From NCBI GenBank assembly GCA_037893225.1, contig JAZGUH010000712.1, forward strand, positions 43,553 through 107,552: a DNA stretch of 64,000 nucleotides, in the 5' to 3' direction. This document shows, piece after piece, positions 36,350 to 49,200 of this stretch. The stretch's first letter is position 1; each line of letters opens with the position of its first letter. Source of the DNA: Hippasteria phrygiana (taxonomy: Eukaryota > Echinodermata > Asteroidea > Valvatida > Goniasteridae). The notes below the pieces were generated by a model. The model was given only the letters and a program-made list of their open reading frames with translations, did no database searches and was not told the DNA's origin. The translations under genes were made by a program, and so were the position numbers.

Positions 36350-38610
36350 CCATATGAACGTTCCAACATGTCTGCGATGCAGTATGAGACTCATTACCGA
36401 TGCTATCGTAGAAATGATTTAAAATCAACACAAAACTAATGAACGTTTTGTAGCACCCACACGATTTGCAATTTTACAAGTATTTTCGGAGATTTTTTAA
36501 ACAGTCATGAACCTTTTTTCAGAATATTTTTCAAATAATTTTCCAGAAGTTATTAAGGCCCACAAAATGGTTCTTTTTAGCCCCCCCCCCCCCCCCCAAC
36601 TAATTAAAGAGATTTGATCAAGAACCACATAGGCTACATAATGCTTGCGTTTATTCTAATTTTGCGCAAACAATTTGCGAATAGGAGGTAGAGTACCGAT
36701 ATGTCTGGGACGCAGCTTGATACAAAAATGTCATCATATAGACGGTAATAGAAAAATGTTAGAAACGATATCAATTTCAACTTTTCTTGAAAACAACAGC
36801 ACACCAGGTGCCATCATTTCACAGGATGATTGAGATTGCTATTAACTTACAGTCTAGTAAGGTATTTCGTAATATTTCAGTAAAAACAAATTTGGAGGAT
36901 TAGGCCTACCAATCGTTTACACTACATTTAATACACCAGGATTATACACCACTGGAATATACTGTACGTTTAGTATACATGTATATATTTTCAAAAAAGA
37001 ATAATCATTATTATACATGGTGTTTCCCATATGATCCATGCCTGTCTGTAGGTCTTCATGATCTGAAAACAGCGTCCTCTTCAATATTTCACAGTGGTTA
37101 TTCATTTATTCATTCATTCAAAGTTGCAAATATTTTTGAAATTCCTACTAACCAGTAGCGCATCCAGCTTTGTGTGCCAGGGAGGGAAAACAACGTCTGA
37201 ACCGTCTTAAAACCGTCGCAAAAACACTATTTCCTTTTGGTTTTTTATGACGCCTCAAATGCCGCCAGGGGAAAAAGTTGCCCCCCCCCCCGCTCCCTCC
37301 CCCCCCCCCCCCCCCCGGTATACGCCACTGCTACTAACATCTGTCCAGGTTTGGAGGAAACAAAAGAAAACTAGTTATTCCATTCCTGGTCTTTTTCTTG
37401 CCTTTCGAAATTTGACAATAAAGAACGTCATCTTCGAACGTCATTTTTGAAGTCGACAGACCAGGCTATGGTCGCGGACCAAGGAGATCAGCGAGACGGA
37501 TTTCAGATATGTGCGGTATACAGTGAATGAGTGAGTGAATCTTTCCCGTTCACACTCACTGCCCACCAAAACAGCCAGCACCTTGGCGACTTTGTCATTT
37601 AAAAAGAATTAAGCCAAATGAACAGCTGAAGTTGTGAATACGCTTGTAAAATAGTGAATACGCTTGTAAAATAGTGTTTACGAGGAAACAAAAAATTAGG
37701 GTTACCACTTAGTTTTAAAGCTGTACTATACTGTAATTGTTTTTCTTTTTTGTGTAAAAACTACGTGATTTTCATTCACAACTGTGTGGATTAGACGCAG
37801 TGTGTCTGCTTCAAGTTTGTTGCGATAAGTTGAAAGGTCACGGGAAATCACAGTTACAAAAATGCTTTTCATGTAAGCAGTGAGTTGGATGCAGTCGATT
37901 ACCAATTGGAACGAAACTGTCAATGACACAGGTGTGAAACGTGTCAAATGTCGAAAACGTCTTTTCATCCTGCACCAAAAAAAGAAGTCCGATATAGGTT
38001 TAACTAAAAATTATACTTGAGGTTTTTCGAATGATTCAAATTTGCTCAAATCAAGTGCCTCACTAAATATATCAGACTTTAGTTACATGTCGACCCTTTC
38101 ACCCACGTGACCAGCGTAAAATGTAAACAAAACCACCACCACTGTGGACCGCCTTGGAGTAATACATCTTACATGTATCGTATATGAGCGAGTGAAACCC
38201 GCGGCACAAACGCGGCACGCTTGACTGGTTTACTATAAGCCAGGTAGATATCTCAAAGGTCAAAGGTTATTTGGGATAAAATTGCTGACGTTATGTCACG
38301 CCATGTTACGCGAACGCCCATTCTGATTGAATTTAACACGTGCGCGTTGTGCGACCACCTTTTGCGTTCACACGCGCGCGTAAGATCACGCGGGTCATTC
38401 GGGATAAAATGTCACTGTGCACATGCGCAGTTAAAATACCAAACTTTCTTATTGTTTAAGCACTTATTAACATCACACACTATGCGGCTCATGACGACGC
38501 GTGAAAAAAAGTCTATTGAGCGTAAACTCGGGAAATGTTTTTAGTGTGTGTACTTTTTGTCCAAACAGAGCAAGAAGTGCAACATCGTGACCAGGAAACT
38601 AATGCCGGTT
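36350..38610. other. Intergenic region beyond the globin 3' end
   Basis: Holds a dispersed repeat (36790-36930), C-runs at 36581-36596 and 37280-37317, and a CpG-rich stretch at 38280-38410 (ACGCGCGCGTAAG). No coding exon is convincing. It must contain the 3' UTR of the globin gene just below 38619. Confidence 0.5.
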
Positions 38611-38618
38611 TCACTGAA

Positions 38619-40215
38619 TTATTCCATAGTGCTGCTCATGATTGTAGCTATCAACTTCCAAATGTTACCCCAGGCTGTCTGCACCTCAGAGGTAAACACC
38701 TTGGATGAAAGATCGTTCCTCATGGAATACATGAAGGCTTCCACCAGGGGCTGGGTCGAAAAAGAAAAGAAAAAAGGAACATTTATGAAATAGTAAAACG
38801 AACCATAATAACGCATTCTACCTTTTTCGCTGGTAAAAATCCTAATTTGGGGAGCGAGGTTGGCTTTCCTCGCCTTCCACCGCTGTGACCCAGGTTCGAA
38901 TCCCACCAGTGCCGACATGTGGATTTCGTGGGTTTTTCCTAGAATAGCATTGTGGGGTTTTCCTCCCACCTCTAAAACTGAAAATTTCTTTGTCGTCTTT
39001 TTTAGTCTTTCGAACGACAGTACGACTGTCACAGTGCGAATTTTGAGGAATCCTTGGTTTCATTACTAGAAAGAATTAAAAACATAATGTGATTTATATT
39101 TCTCCCTCTGCTGTTGATTTTTAATTCAGGAATACCAGAAACCCATCGGAGAGTAAGACAATTGACAACAATATTGGAATTTCCAGGTGCACTCTAAAAA
39201 TTCTAAGATTTCTGGGGTAAGACGTAACTGAATATTGGTAAATAAGGCACTTAAGAGGATTCAAGTGAGCAAACGTCATATCTGTAGATGAAAATCTGTC
39301 AGATCTAAGACATCATTTCATTTGCGTCAGCCAAGCCATATATTACATATTGCTCAGCACTACACAATATTTGGCAAGCTAGTTATAATTATTTGAAAAT
39401 GGATTAAATAAACTGCTGTAAACTGCTAACTGACTGGATTGACCTGAAATATACAAATCAACAAAATTAGCTGGCCTAACGCTTCGAACTTAAGCACGTT
39501 CTTTCTCAATGATACCATTTGCCATTGGGAAAGAACTTGCTTAAGTTCGAAAAGTTACGCCAGCTAATTTATATCTCGTTTATAATTTGGTAATAAATTG
39601 TTTTGGTACTGTTTGCTAGTTTATTGGTTTTTTTTTTTACCTGAAAGTGGTCTGACGTAGCACCGTAGATCTTATGTCTCGCTCCAAGGTCCTGCAGGAT
39701 AGGAACGATCTTTCCAAGATCCTCCAGTCCCGCTACCACCGTCCCAATCACAGCCATGAACCTCTCGCCATGAGCTCGTAGGTCCGAGTTATGCTTCAAC
39801 ATCTGCAGAGGCACAGAGGAGTTCCCAAACGGAAACAGCTCTCTAACTGACGGATTCTTGTCCAGAAGCCTTGAGTAAAAAGGTAAAAAGGAAAACCAGT
39901 TTCACTGAAGACGAAAAGACGAACTATTTAAAAAAAATCGAATTACCCTACCCCCTGCTTATCAAAAAAGGTTTCATAACGCCGTTGTAAATACACCGAG
40001 GAGGAGGAAGGCATGAATAAACACACTCGCTGGTGATTATCTTTTACTCCTATCACTGTACCAGCCACAGGAACTATCATCATACTAACCTGGCGAAAAG
40101 GACCGCACCCAAGTTCACCGCATCTTTCTGGATGAACTTCCAGCTGCCCTGGACCAACCGCCTGTCTCTCAGAGACACCGGTGCCCCTTCATCCTTAACA
40201 CCGTTTGCATCACTC
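38619..40215 (-). CDS. Globin domain 8, C-terminal (exons 40215-40090, 39869-39641, 38750-38619)
   Basis: Last domain. Exon A has linker SDANGVKDEGAPVS and helix A Trp in VQGSWKFIQ. Exon B is the most divergent in the loop after CD1 (LFPFGNSSVPLQML) but keeps His E7 (RAHGER) and His F8 (GARHKIYGA), ending in SDHFQ. The terminal exon starts PLVEAFMYSMRNDLSSKVF and ends SSTME followed by TAA at 38621-38619, where the other copies have AG/GT at the same place. Thus the stop arises from a changed splice donor region. I could not assign a poly(A) signal with confidence. Confidence 0.88.
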
Positions 40216-43200
40216 CTGCAATGATAAAGAAAGAAATCTTGCTCAAGCCATGTTGCAACCATGCTGTCCTACGAATCTCATGGTGCCTCTAGGTCATTCA
40301 CTAAGATACATGGAAGTGGTCATTACCTCATAGTACTGCTCATTGTTACATCAACCACCTTCAAGACGTTCCTCCACGCCTCCTGCACCTCTGGGGTAAA
40401 CACTTTTTGTGACAGACCAGTCTTTAGGGAGTACATGAACGCCTCCACAACGGCCTGGCATTACAAATTAAAGATGAACATCATCGACAAGAAGTATCTG
40501 GATTTGTTATAAATTGATCCGTGTAAAAGGCCTTGTCAACTTAATTGATTTCTAATCATCCATTTTTCATAACTTCTTTTAAAATAACGGTGACATACAG
40601 TCAAACAGAAAAGCAACATTAATAAGATATATACAATGCGCAACAATGATATTACTATTTGTGATGAATACGTTTTTTCTTATTATGTCATTATTTTCCT
40701 TTGTCGGGCTTAACACAACTTTGCGAAGGAGACAGATCTCTTGAATATCCTAGAAAATTCAGTCGCTTGCTCACCGGGAAGTGTTCAGGTTTGGCGCCGT
40801 AGATCTTATGCCTGGCCCCAAGGTCCTTCAAGATTGGTACCATCTTTCCAAGGTCATCCAGATCAGCAACCACTGACCCGATTGTCTCCATGACCCCTTT
40901 GCCATGGGCTCTCAAGTCTAGGTTTTGCTTAAGCTTTTCAGGAGGTAGGTTGAGCTTGCCGAAGCTGAATAGCTTCTGAACAGAAGTATTCTTCTCCAGA
41001 AGCCTGTAAAAAGGAAAAAAGACCTTTAAAGGAAACATGATATAGGATTTATATTGCATTATTCCTGCTTAAAACAATAAAGTATTATCTTGACAATGAT
41101 ATTTTGTGTCCAGAGACAATTATTTCCCAGATTAAATATGAGAAAACAATTTTTGAAAATGTTTGTCCAAGCTACTCCGCCCCCTGAGTGGGACCCTCAT
41201 TAACATAAGTGTGTGACGTAGATCGAGGCACATTACCCATTCATCACGGGTATGCATTGTGTGTACATTGTACGGCGAAAATTCTTCGTCCAAAATCTAA
41301 GCAAAATATAGTGGTTTTTCGGCCATGCCGACAAGGTGTGTGGCTGCTGGGTGCAGCAAAACAACGACGGGTGGAGTAAGCCTTCATTTATTTCCAACTG
41401 AAGCGAAATATCAGAGAATTCGGACGGCGAAAGTGAAGGTGACAAGAGCAAAGAGGTCCGGCCCAGCAGCTTTTCAGCGTTATGTAGCGACCACTTTGAG
41501 CCGTCGTGTTTCGATACTGGTATTTTCAAATCCTTTGGGATGACCATTAAAAATATGCTCAAGTCCACTGCCATCCCAACAAAGTTCCCAGATGTGAGTA
41601 AGATAAAGGCGAAAGCAGTTAAACGGCCCATTCCCCGAGGAGCCTTCGCTAAAAGGGAGAAAATCAGGGTAAGTTCGATGTTAGTTGTTGTTGCCACTTA
41701 CAAAATTGCACGTGTAGACCTAGTGTGTGTAATACGGGCCGGGTCCAGACTATCGAGTCGATCCATGAATTTCGGTGCCTCGGTCTACGTCACGAACAGC
41801 GCCCTCAATTTGAGTCTCAACAAATTTAAAAAAGGGGGGTCAATTTTGAGCGGCAAATAATCACACTAAAACTTCGCTTAAACCAGTTTGGCTTTTAATT
41901 CACATTTAATACATATAAATGAATTTATTTATGAAATAGAATGTGATCCGGTCAATTTGAGAAGCATGGTTCCTTTAACGTCAAAGGGTCTTTACAAATG
42001 TGAACATAATTCAGACCGCACATTTTAAGTTTCAAATTTTAAGTGCTGTTAAAACCAGTTTGGGATTCATTTGTTGTCTGACCAAGCCCTCTGATTCCTA
42101 ACCTCGTAAACATGATGGCGCCCAAGTTGACCAAGTCTTTTTGAACGAACTTCCAGCTCCCCTGGACCAGCCGCTTGTCTCTGGGAGATACAGGTCCATC
42201 ATCAGCTACATCATTCCCATCGCTCCTGCAGTACGAACAAATTATCTCCAACACTTTTATTTTAAAGCACTTTAGGTGTTGGTAGGGTAATACAATAATT
42301 TTCAAGCTTACTTTTGGAACCAGAACAAAATAATCAGCACAAATATTTGATTTGTGGACTTGAATGCCACGATAATATAGAACCAAGGACTAAGCGAAGA
42401 AGAAGTAGAACTTACAGGCATGAAGAGGCAAGCAATTATAGTCCCTGTAAGTATATAACATGTATATCTATATCAGATCTTCAAGGTCGGTTTAATTATA
42501 TTCCCAATCTGATCAAGAAATCACCTCATAGTGCTGCTAATTGTTACATCAACCACCTTCAAGACGTTCCTCCACGCCTCCTGCACCTCTGGGGTAAACA
42601 CTTTTGGTGACAGACCAGTCTTTAGAGAGTACACGAACGCCTCCACAACGGCCTGGCATTAAAAATTAAAGATGAACATCATCGACAAGAAGAATCTGGA
42701 TCTGTTACAAACTGATCCGTGTAAAAGGCCTTGTCAACTGAATTGATTTCTAATCCTCTATTTTTCATAACTTCCTTTAAAATAACGGTGACATACAGTC
42801 AAATAGAAAAGCAACATAAATATGATATACAATGAGCAACAATGATATTACTATTTGTAATGAATACGTTATTGGGGTATCGTTATTTTCCTTTGTCGGG
42901 TTTATTATTTTGCGAACGAGACAGATCTCTTGAATATCCTAGAAAATTCAGTCGCTTGCTCACCGGGAAGTGTTCAGGTTTGGCGCCGTAGATCTTATGC
43001 CTGGCCCCAAGGTCCTTCAAGATTGGTATCATCTTTCCAAGGTCATCCAGATCAGCAACCACTGACCCGATTGTCTCCATGACCCCTTTGCCATGGGCTC
43101 TCAAGTCTGGGTTTTGCTTCAGCTTTTCAGGAGGTAGGTTGAGCTTGCCGAAGCTGAATAGCTTCTGAACAGAAGTATTATTTTCCAGAAGCCTGTTAAA

Positions 43201-46200
43201 AAAGGAACAAAGACCTTTAACGTCAAAGGGTCTTTATACATTTCAACATAATTCAGACCGCACATTTTAAGTTTCAAATTTTAAGTGCTGTTAAAACCAG
43301 TTTGGGATTCATTTGTTGTCTGACCAAGCCCTCTGATTCCCAACCTCGTAAACATGATGGCGCCCAAGTTGACCAAGTCTTTTTGAACGAACTTCCAGCT
43401 CCCCTGGACCAGCCGCTTGTCTCTGGGAGATACAGGTCCATCATCAGCTACATCATTCCCATCGCTCCTGCAGTACGAACAAATTATCTCCAACACTTTT
43501 ATTTTAAAGCACTTTAGGTGTTGGTAGGGTAATACAATAATTTTCAAGCTTACTTTTGGAACCAGAACAAAATAATCAGCACAAATATTTGATTTGTGGA
43601 CTTGAATGCCACGATAATATAGAACCAAGGACTAAGCGAAGAAGAAGTAGAACTTACAGGCATGAAGAGGCAAGCAATTATAGTCCCTGTAAGTATATAA
43701 CATGTATATCTATATCAGATCTTCAAGGTCGGTTTAATTATATTCCCAATCTGATCAAGAAATCACCTCATAGTGCTGCTCATTGTTACATCAACCACCT
43801 TCAAGACGTTCCTCCACGCCTCCTGCACTTCTGGGGTAAACACTTTTGGTGACAGACCAGTCTTTAGAGAGTACACGAACGCCTCCACAACGGCCTGGCA
43901 TTAAAAATTAAAGATGAACATCATCGACAAGAAGAATCTGGATCTGTTACAAACTGATCCGTGTAAAAGGCCTTGTCAACTGAATTGATTTCTAATCCTC
44001 TATTTTTCATAACTTCCTTTAAAATAACGGTGACATACAGTCAAATAGAAAAGCAACATAAATATGATATACAATGAGCAACAATGATATTACTATTTGT
44101 AATGAATACGTTATTGGGGTATCGTTATTTTCCTTTGTCGGGTTTATTATTTTGCGAACGAGACAGATCTCTTGAATATCCTAGAAAATTCAGTCGCTTG
44201 CTCACCGGGAAGTGTTCAGGTTTGGCGCCGTAGATCTTATGCCTGGCCCCAAGGTCCTTCAAGATTGGTATCATCTTTCCAAGGTCATCCAGATCAGCAA
44301 CCACTGACCCGATTGTCTCCATGACCCCTTTGCCATGGGCTCTCAAGTCTGGGTTTTGCTTCAGCTTTTCAGGAGGTAGGTTGAGCTTGCCGAAGCTGAA
44401 TAGCTTCTGAACAGAAGTATTATTTTCCAGAAGCCTGTTAAAAAAGGAACAAAGACCTTTAACGTCAAAGGGTCTTTATACATTTCAACATAATTCAGAC
44501 CGCACATTTTAAGTTTCAAATTTTAAGTGCTGGTAAAACCAGTTTGGGATTCATTTGTTCTCTGACCAAGCCCTCTGATTCCTAACCTCGTAAACATGAT
44601 GGCGCCCAAGTTGACCAAGTCTTTTTGAACGAACTTCCAGCTCCCCTGGACCAGCCGCTTGTCTCTTGGAGATACAGGTCCATCATCAGCTACATCATTC
44701 CCATCGCTCCTGCAGTGGCAAAAGGGATGTTAACATACAAGGTGCGATCAAAATGTTCCGAGACTGTTCATGTTGCGAACGAACGGAGCGCAGCTGATAG
44801 TAATGTGCATATAGCAGGTGTAAGCAATAACTTTCGTAAGTATTCCAAGTTACATCGCTTGATCAACATCAGCACCTGTGTTACATGCATTTTTGTGACC
44901 ACTGGTACGTGCGCATTTCACCATGGACCTGAAACTTGAGCAGAAGCAGCACCGTGTCGAAGTCTGCGAGGATCTCCGTCAACAGGCCCGGGATGACCCA
45001 AACTTCATGTCGAGGATCATCAGCGATGAGACCAAACAGCAGTCTTCGCAGTGGAAGAGCCCGCAGTCTCCAAGACCGAAGAAGGCGCGTCAGGTCAGGA
45101 ACGCAGTCAAGAGCATGCTCATCGTTTTCTTTGAAATTCGCAAAGTTTTGCACCGTGAATTCCTCCCCCAGGGTCAGACTTAACGCCGAGTTCTACTGCA
45201 CCGTTCTGAGACGTCTGAGGGAGAACATTCGGCGCAAACGGCCTGAACTGTGGCGCGCTGGCAATTGGGTGCTCCAACATGACAACGCGCCCGCTCACAG
45301 CGCGTTGAAAACGCGCGAGTTTCTCGCCTGCAACAACATAATCGTCGCTCCCCACCCCCCTACTCGCCGGATTTGGCTTCCTGCGACTTCTTTCTGTTAC
45401 CTAAAATGAAGTTCAAGCTGGAGGGTCGCCGTTTTGACACTGTGGAGGAGATCCAGCGAGAATCGCAAATGGTGCTTGACGCGCTTACGGAACGGGATTT
45501 CCAGGGAGCGTTCCAAGCGTGGCAGGAGCGCTGGGAGCGGTGTATCGCTGCACAAGGGGACTACTTTGAAAGGGATGGCGGCCAGATTTAAATCACGTAA
45601 GGTTTTTGCTTGTTATATAGGCGTAGTCTCGGAACTGTTTGATCGCACCTCGTATATCTATATATATATATACGAACAATTTATCTCCAACACCTTTATT
45701 TTAAAGCACTTTAGGCATTAGTAGGGTAATACAATAATTGTCAAGCTAACTTTTGGAATTAGAACAAAATAATCAGCACAAATATTTGATTTGTTTGTGG
45801 ACTTGAATGCCGCGCCAATATAGTACCAAGGACTATAAGAGAGGAAGAAGTAGAACATAAAGCCATGAAGTGGCATTGTGACAAGCAATTATGGTTCCTG
45901 TGCGTGAATTATATCTATATCAGATCTTCAAGGTCAGTTTAATTATATTCCAATGTGATCAAGAAATCACCTCATTGTACTGCTCATTGTTACATCAACC
46001 ACCTTCAAGACGTTCCTCCACGCCTCCTGCACCTCTGGGGTAAACACCTTTGGTGAAAGACCAGTCTTTAGAGAGTACATGAACGCCTCCACAACAGCCT
46101 GACATTAAAAATTAAAGATGAACATCATCGACAAGAATAATCTGGATCTGTTATAAATTGATCCATGTAAAAGGCCTCCATTTTTCATAACTTCCTTTAA

Positions 46201-49200
46201 AATAACGGTGACATACGTACAGTCAAACAGAAAAGCAACATAAATATGATCTACAATGAGCAACATTGACATTGCTATTTCTAATATTCCTCCACGCCTC
46301 CTGCACCTCTGTGGTAAACACTTTTGGTGACAGGCCAGTTTTCAGGGAGTACATGAACGCCTCTACAAAGGCCTGAAATACAAACGATGGATGTTATCGT
46401 CAAGAAGAATTTGGACGCGGGTAAAAATTGATTCATTGCTGATTTTGAATATCTCCAGTAAATTCAGTTACATGATTACCGGGAAGTGTTCAGGTTTGGC
46501 GCCGTAGATCTTATGCCTGGCCCCAAGGTCCTTCAAGATTGGTGCCATCTTTCCAAGGTCATCAAGATCAGCAACCACTGTCCCGATTGTCTCCATGACC
46601 CCTTTGCCATGGGCTCTCAAGTCTGGGTTTTGCTTCAGCTTTTCAGGAGGTAGGTTGAGCTTGCCGAAGGTGAATAGCTTCTGAACGGAAGGATTCTTTT
46701 CCAGAAGCCTGTTAAAAAAGGAACAAAGGCCTTTAACGTCAAAGGGTCTTTACAAATTTGAACATAATTCAGACCGCACATTTTAAGTTCCAAAATGTAA
46801 GTACTGTTAAAACCAGTTTGGGATGCATTTGTTGTCTGACCAAGCCCTCTGATTCCTAACCTCGTAAACATGATGGCGCCCAAGTTGACCAAATCTTGTT
46901 GAACGAACTTCCAGCTTCCCTGGACCAGCCGCTTGTCTCTGGGAGATACATGTCCATCATCAGCTGCACCATTCTCATCGCTTCTGCCCAAAAAAATTAT
47001 GGTAACTAAGTTATACAAAAAACCTGACGATTCCATGCACTGGATGTGGTTGGTCATTTTTGCACCATATACTTGAGGTATACAGTTGGTGATGATATCT
47101 GAGTAATGTGATGATATCTGAGTAAAGCACCCAAACACGCGCTAATGGGTGCATTCGAGTAGCTTATACCCGGATCGACTCGGGTGAAGGCAGACGGGTC
47201 AGCCACGAGAGCTGGGCCAATAGAACGGTCAAACGCCCTCTCCTGTTGATGTTACCTTGAACTTGGTCGGTTGTGTAGTTACGGACACCTCTTTATATTT
47301 TATCCATTTCGAGTCAAGGTTGTTTTTATTCCAAAATGAATTTGTCAACCTAAAGTATACTCCTCTCAATTCTAATGACATCATTTTTGGTAATTCTGAA
47401 CAGTTTCCTGCGAGAGAAAATGCAATTTTCTTACGTGTTTTGCGGTTGGTGTCTTGCGAATCAGTAAAGTCTTCGTCATCTTCATGTTCGTGTTACGTTT
47501 TGTCATCTTTGTTGTCGTTTTACCCAAAAATGTCCCACAAAAAAATTAAAACTCTGCCCTCTATCTGCGACATACCTGTTGGTTTTTAATGTCGCAATCT
47601 AGTTTGCTAAGTCCAATAACTTAAAAGTGGATTTTGTTCTCTTATAGGAACAGTCCTAAAGGTGCCCTCATACCATAGCGATCACCAGTTGCGTATGGTT
47701 GCGAATAAAAAATAGTGGTCATAAGTTCCGAACGCAACTCACACGCAACTAATTGGTTTTATAGGTTTGAAGTACGCAACAAGCACGCAGGTGATCGCAG
47801 ACACACGCAGAGTAAGTTCAGAAATTTTGAACATGTTCAATAATTCTCTGCGAATGCCTGCGATCAATTTATACGCAACAGGGACGCAACAGGTACGCTA
47901 CGCACGCAACACGATCGCAACACGATCGCAACAGGTACGCAACTCATAAGTTATGAACGCAGGTGATCGCAGGTCCAAATTTGAGGTATCTGGCCAGGTT
48001 TTGGTAGCGTACATGTTGCGAATGTGTTGCGTACCTGTTGCGATCATGTTGCGATCTTGTTGCGTACCTGTTGCGATCATGTTGCGTGTGTAGCGTACCC
48101 CCAACCTATTGTGCTTATTCCCAGCGTATCCCCAACCTATGCCCTGCGTATCCAACCTATTAGTTGCGTGTGAGTTGCGTGTTAGTTGCGTACTACATGC
48201 GTGTTGAGAAATGGTATAAATAGTGGGCCTTTTCTAGATCGGTGTCAGTTGTTGGTGGACCTCCGAGGTGACAATATGGAGCTACCTCTTGCTGTTATTG
48301 GACATCAGTTCAATCTGGTCCAACGCAACTTGTAAGTTTTGAACGCAACTCAAACGCAACTCGTACGTTCTGCACGCAACTCACACGCAACTCGCACGCA
48401 ACTCGTACGCAGGTGATCGCAGATATTGGGGGATCATAAGTTCAGTTCGCAACCCACACGCAACCCACACGCAACCCACACGCAACCCACACGCAACCCA
48501 CACGCAACCCACACGCAACCCACACGCAACCCACACGCAACCCACACGCAACCCACACGCAACCCACACGCAACCCACACGCAACCCACACGCAACCCAC
48601 ACGCAACCCACACGCAACCCACACGCAACCCACACGCAACCCACACGCAACCCACACGCAACCCACACGCAACCCACACGCAACCCACACGCAACCCACA
48701 CGCAACCCACACGCAACCCACACGCAACCCACACGCAACCCACACGCAACCCACACGCAACCCATAGGTTGAATAGGTTAGAAATTGACAAAATTGTTGA
48801 TTTGGGTTGCGTTTGGTGCGTATAACAATATTTTTACACGCAACTCATAGGTTTCAGCATACGCTATGGTGTGAGGGCACTTTTAATTACACAATTGCCC
48901 TTGAGGTCAGCCATTTTTAATTCCCCGTAGAATGTGCTCCAGTAGAATGTGTGGGCAGTCAGACTTAACTACGCATGCGTGTGACGTAATTCCACCAGTG
49001 ACTCTGCTCCGCGAGCAGTGTCTGTGGTGGCTGAGTGACCCGAGTGAGCCCCATGTATGACGTCAGACCTAATCGAACGGCACGGGGCTAACCCGAGTCG
49101 ACCCGGGTGAGCTACTCGAACGCACCAAATGTAGATGCTGGTGCATAAGGTACATTCGCTTTTAAAGGTCTCCGAGCTTTGGTAATGATCGACAACAAAA

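Noticed and set aside
42314..43852. Two plus-strand 98-codon frames, identical between tandem units
   Set aside because: Antisense to globin exon C and intron; they are alike only because the units are recent duplicates.
46287..46372. Alternative functional exon C for domain 4
   Set aside because: It lacks the donor and the end of the H helix; reading on enters intron and stops.
48446..48766. Possible CRISPR-like array
   Set aside because: No spacers; continuous 11-bp satellite in an animal intron.
48381..48791. Four open frames of more than 100 codons over ACCCACACGCA repeats
   Set aside because: Simple-sequence artefact of an 11-bp unit without stops.
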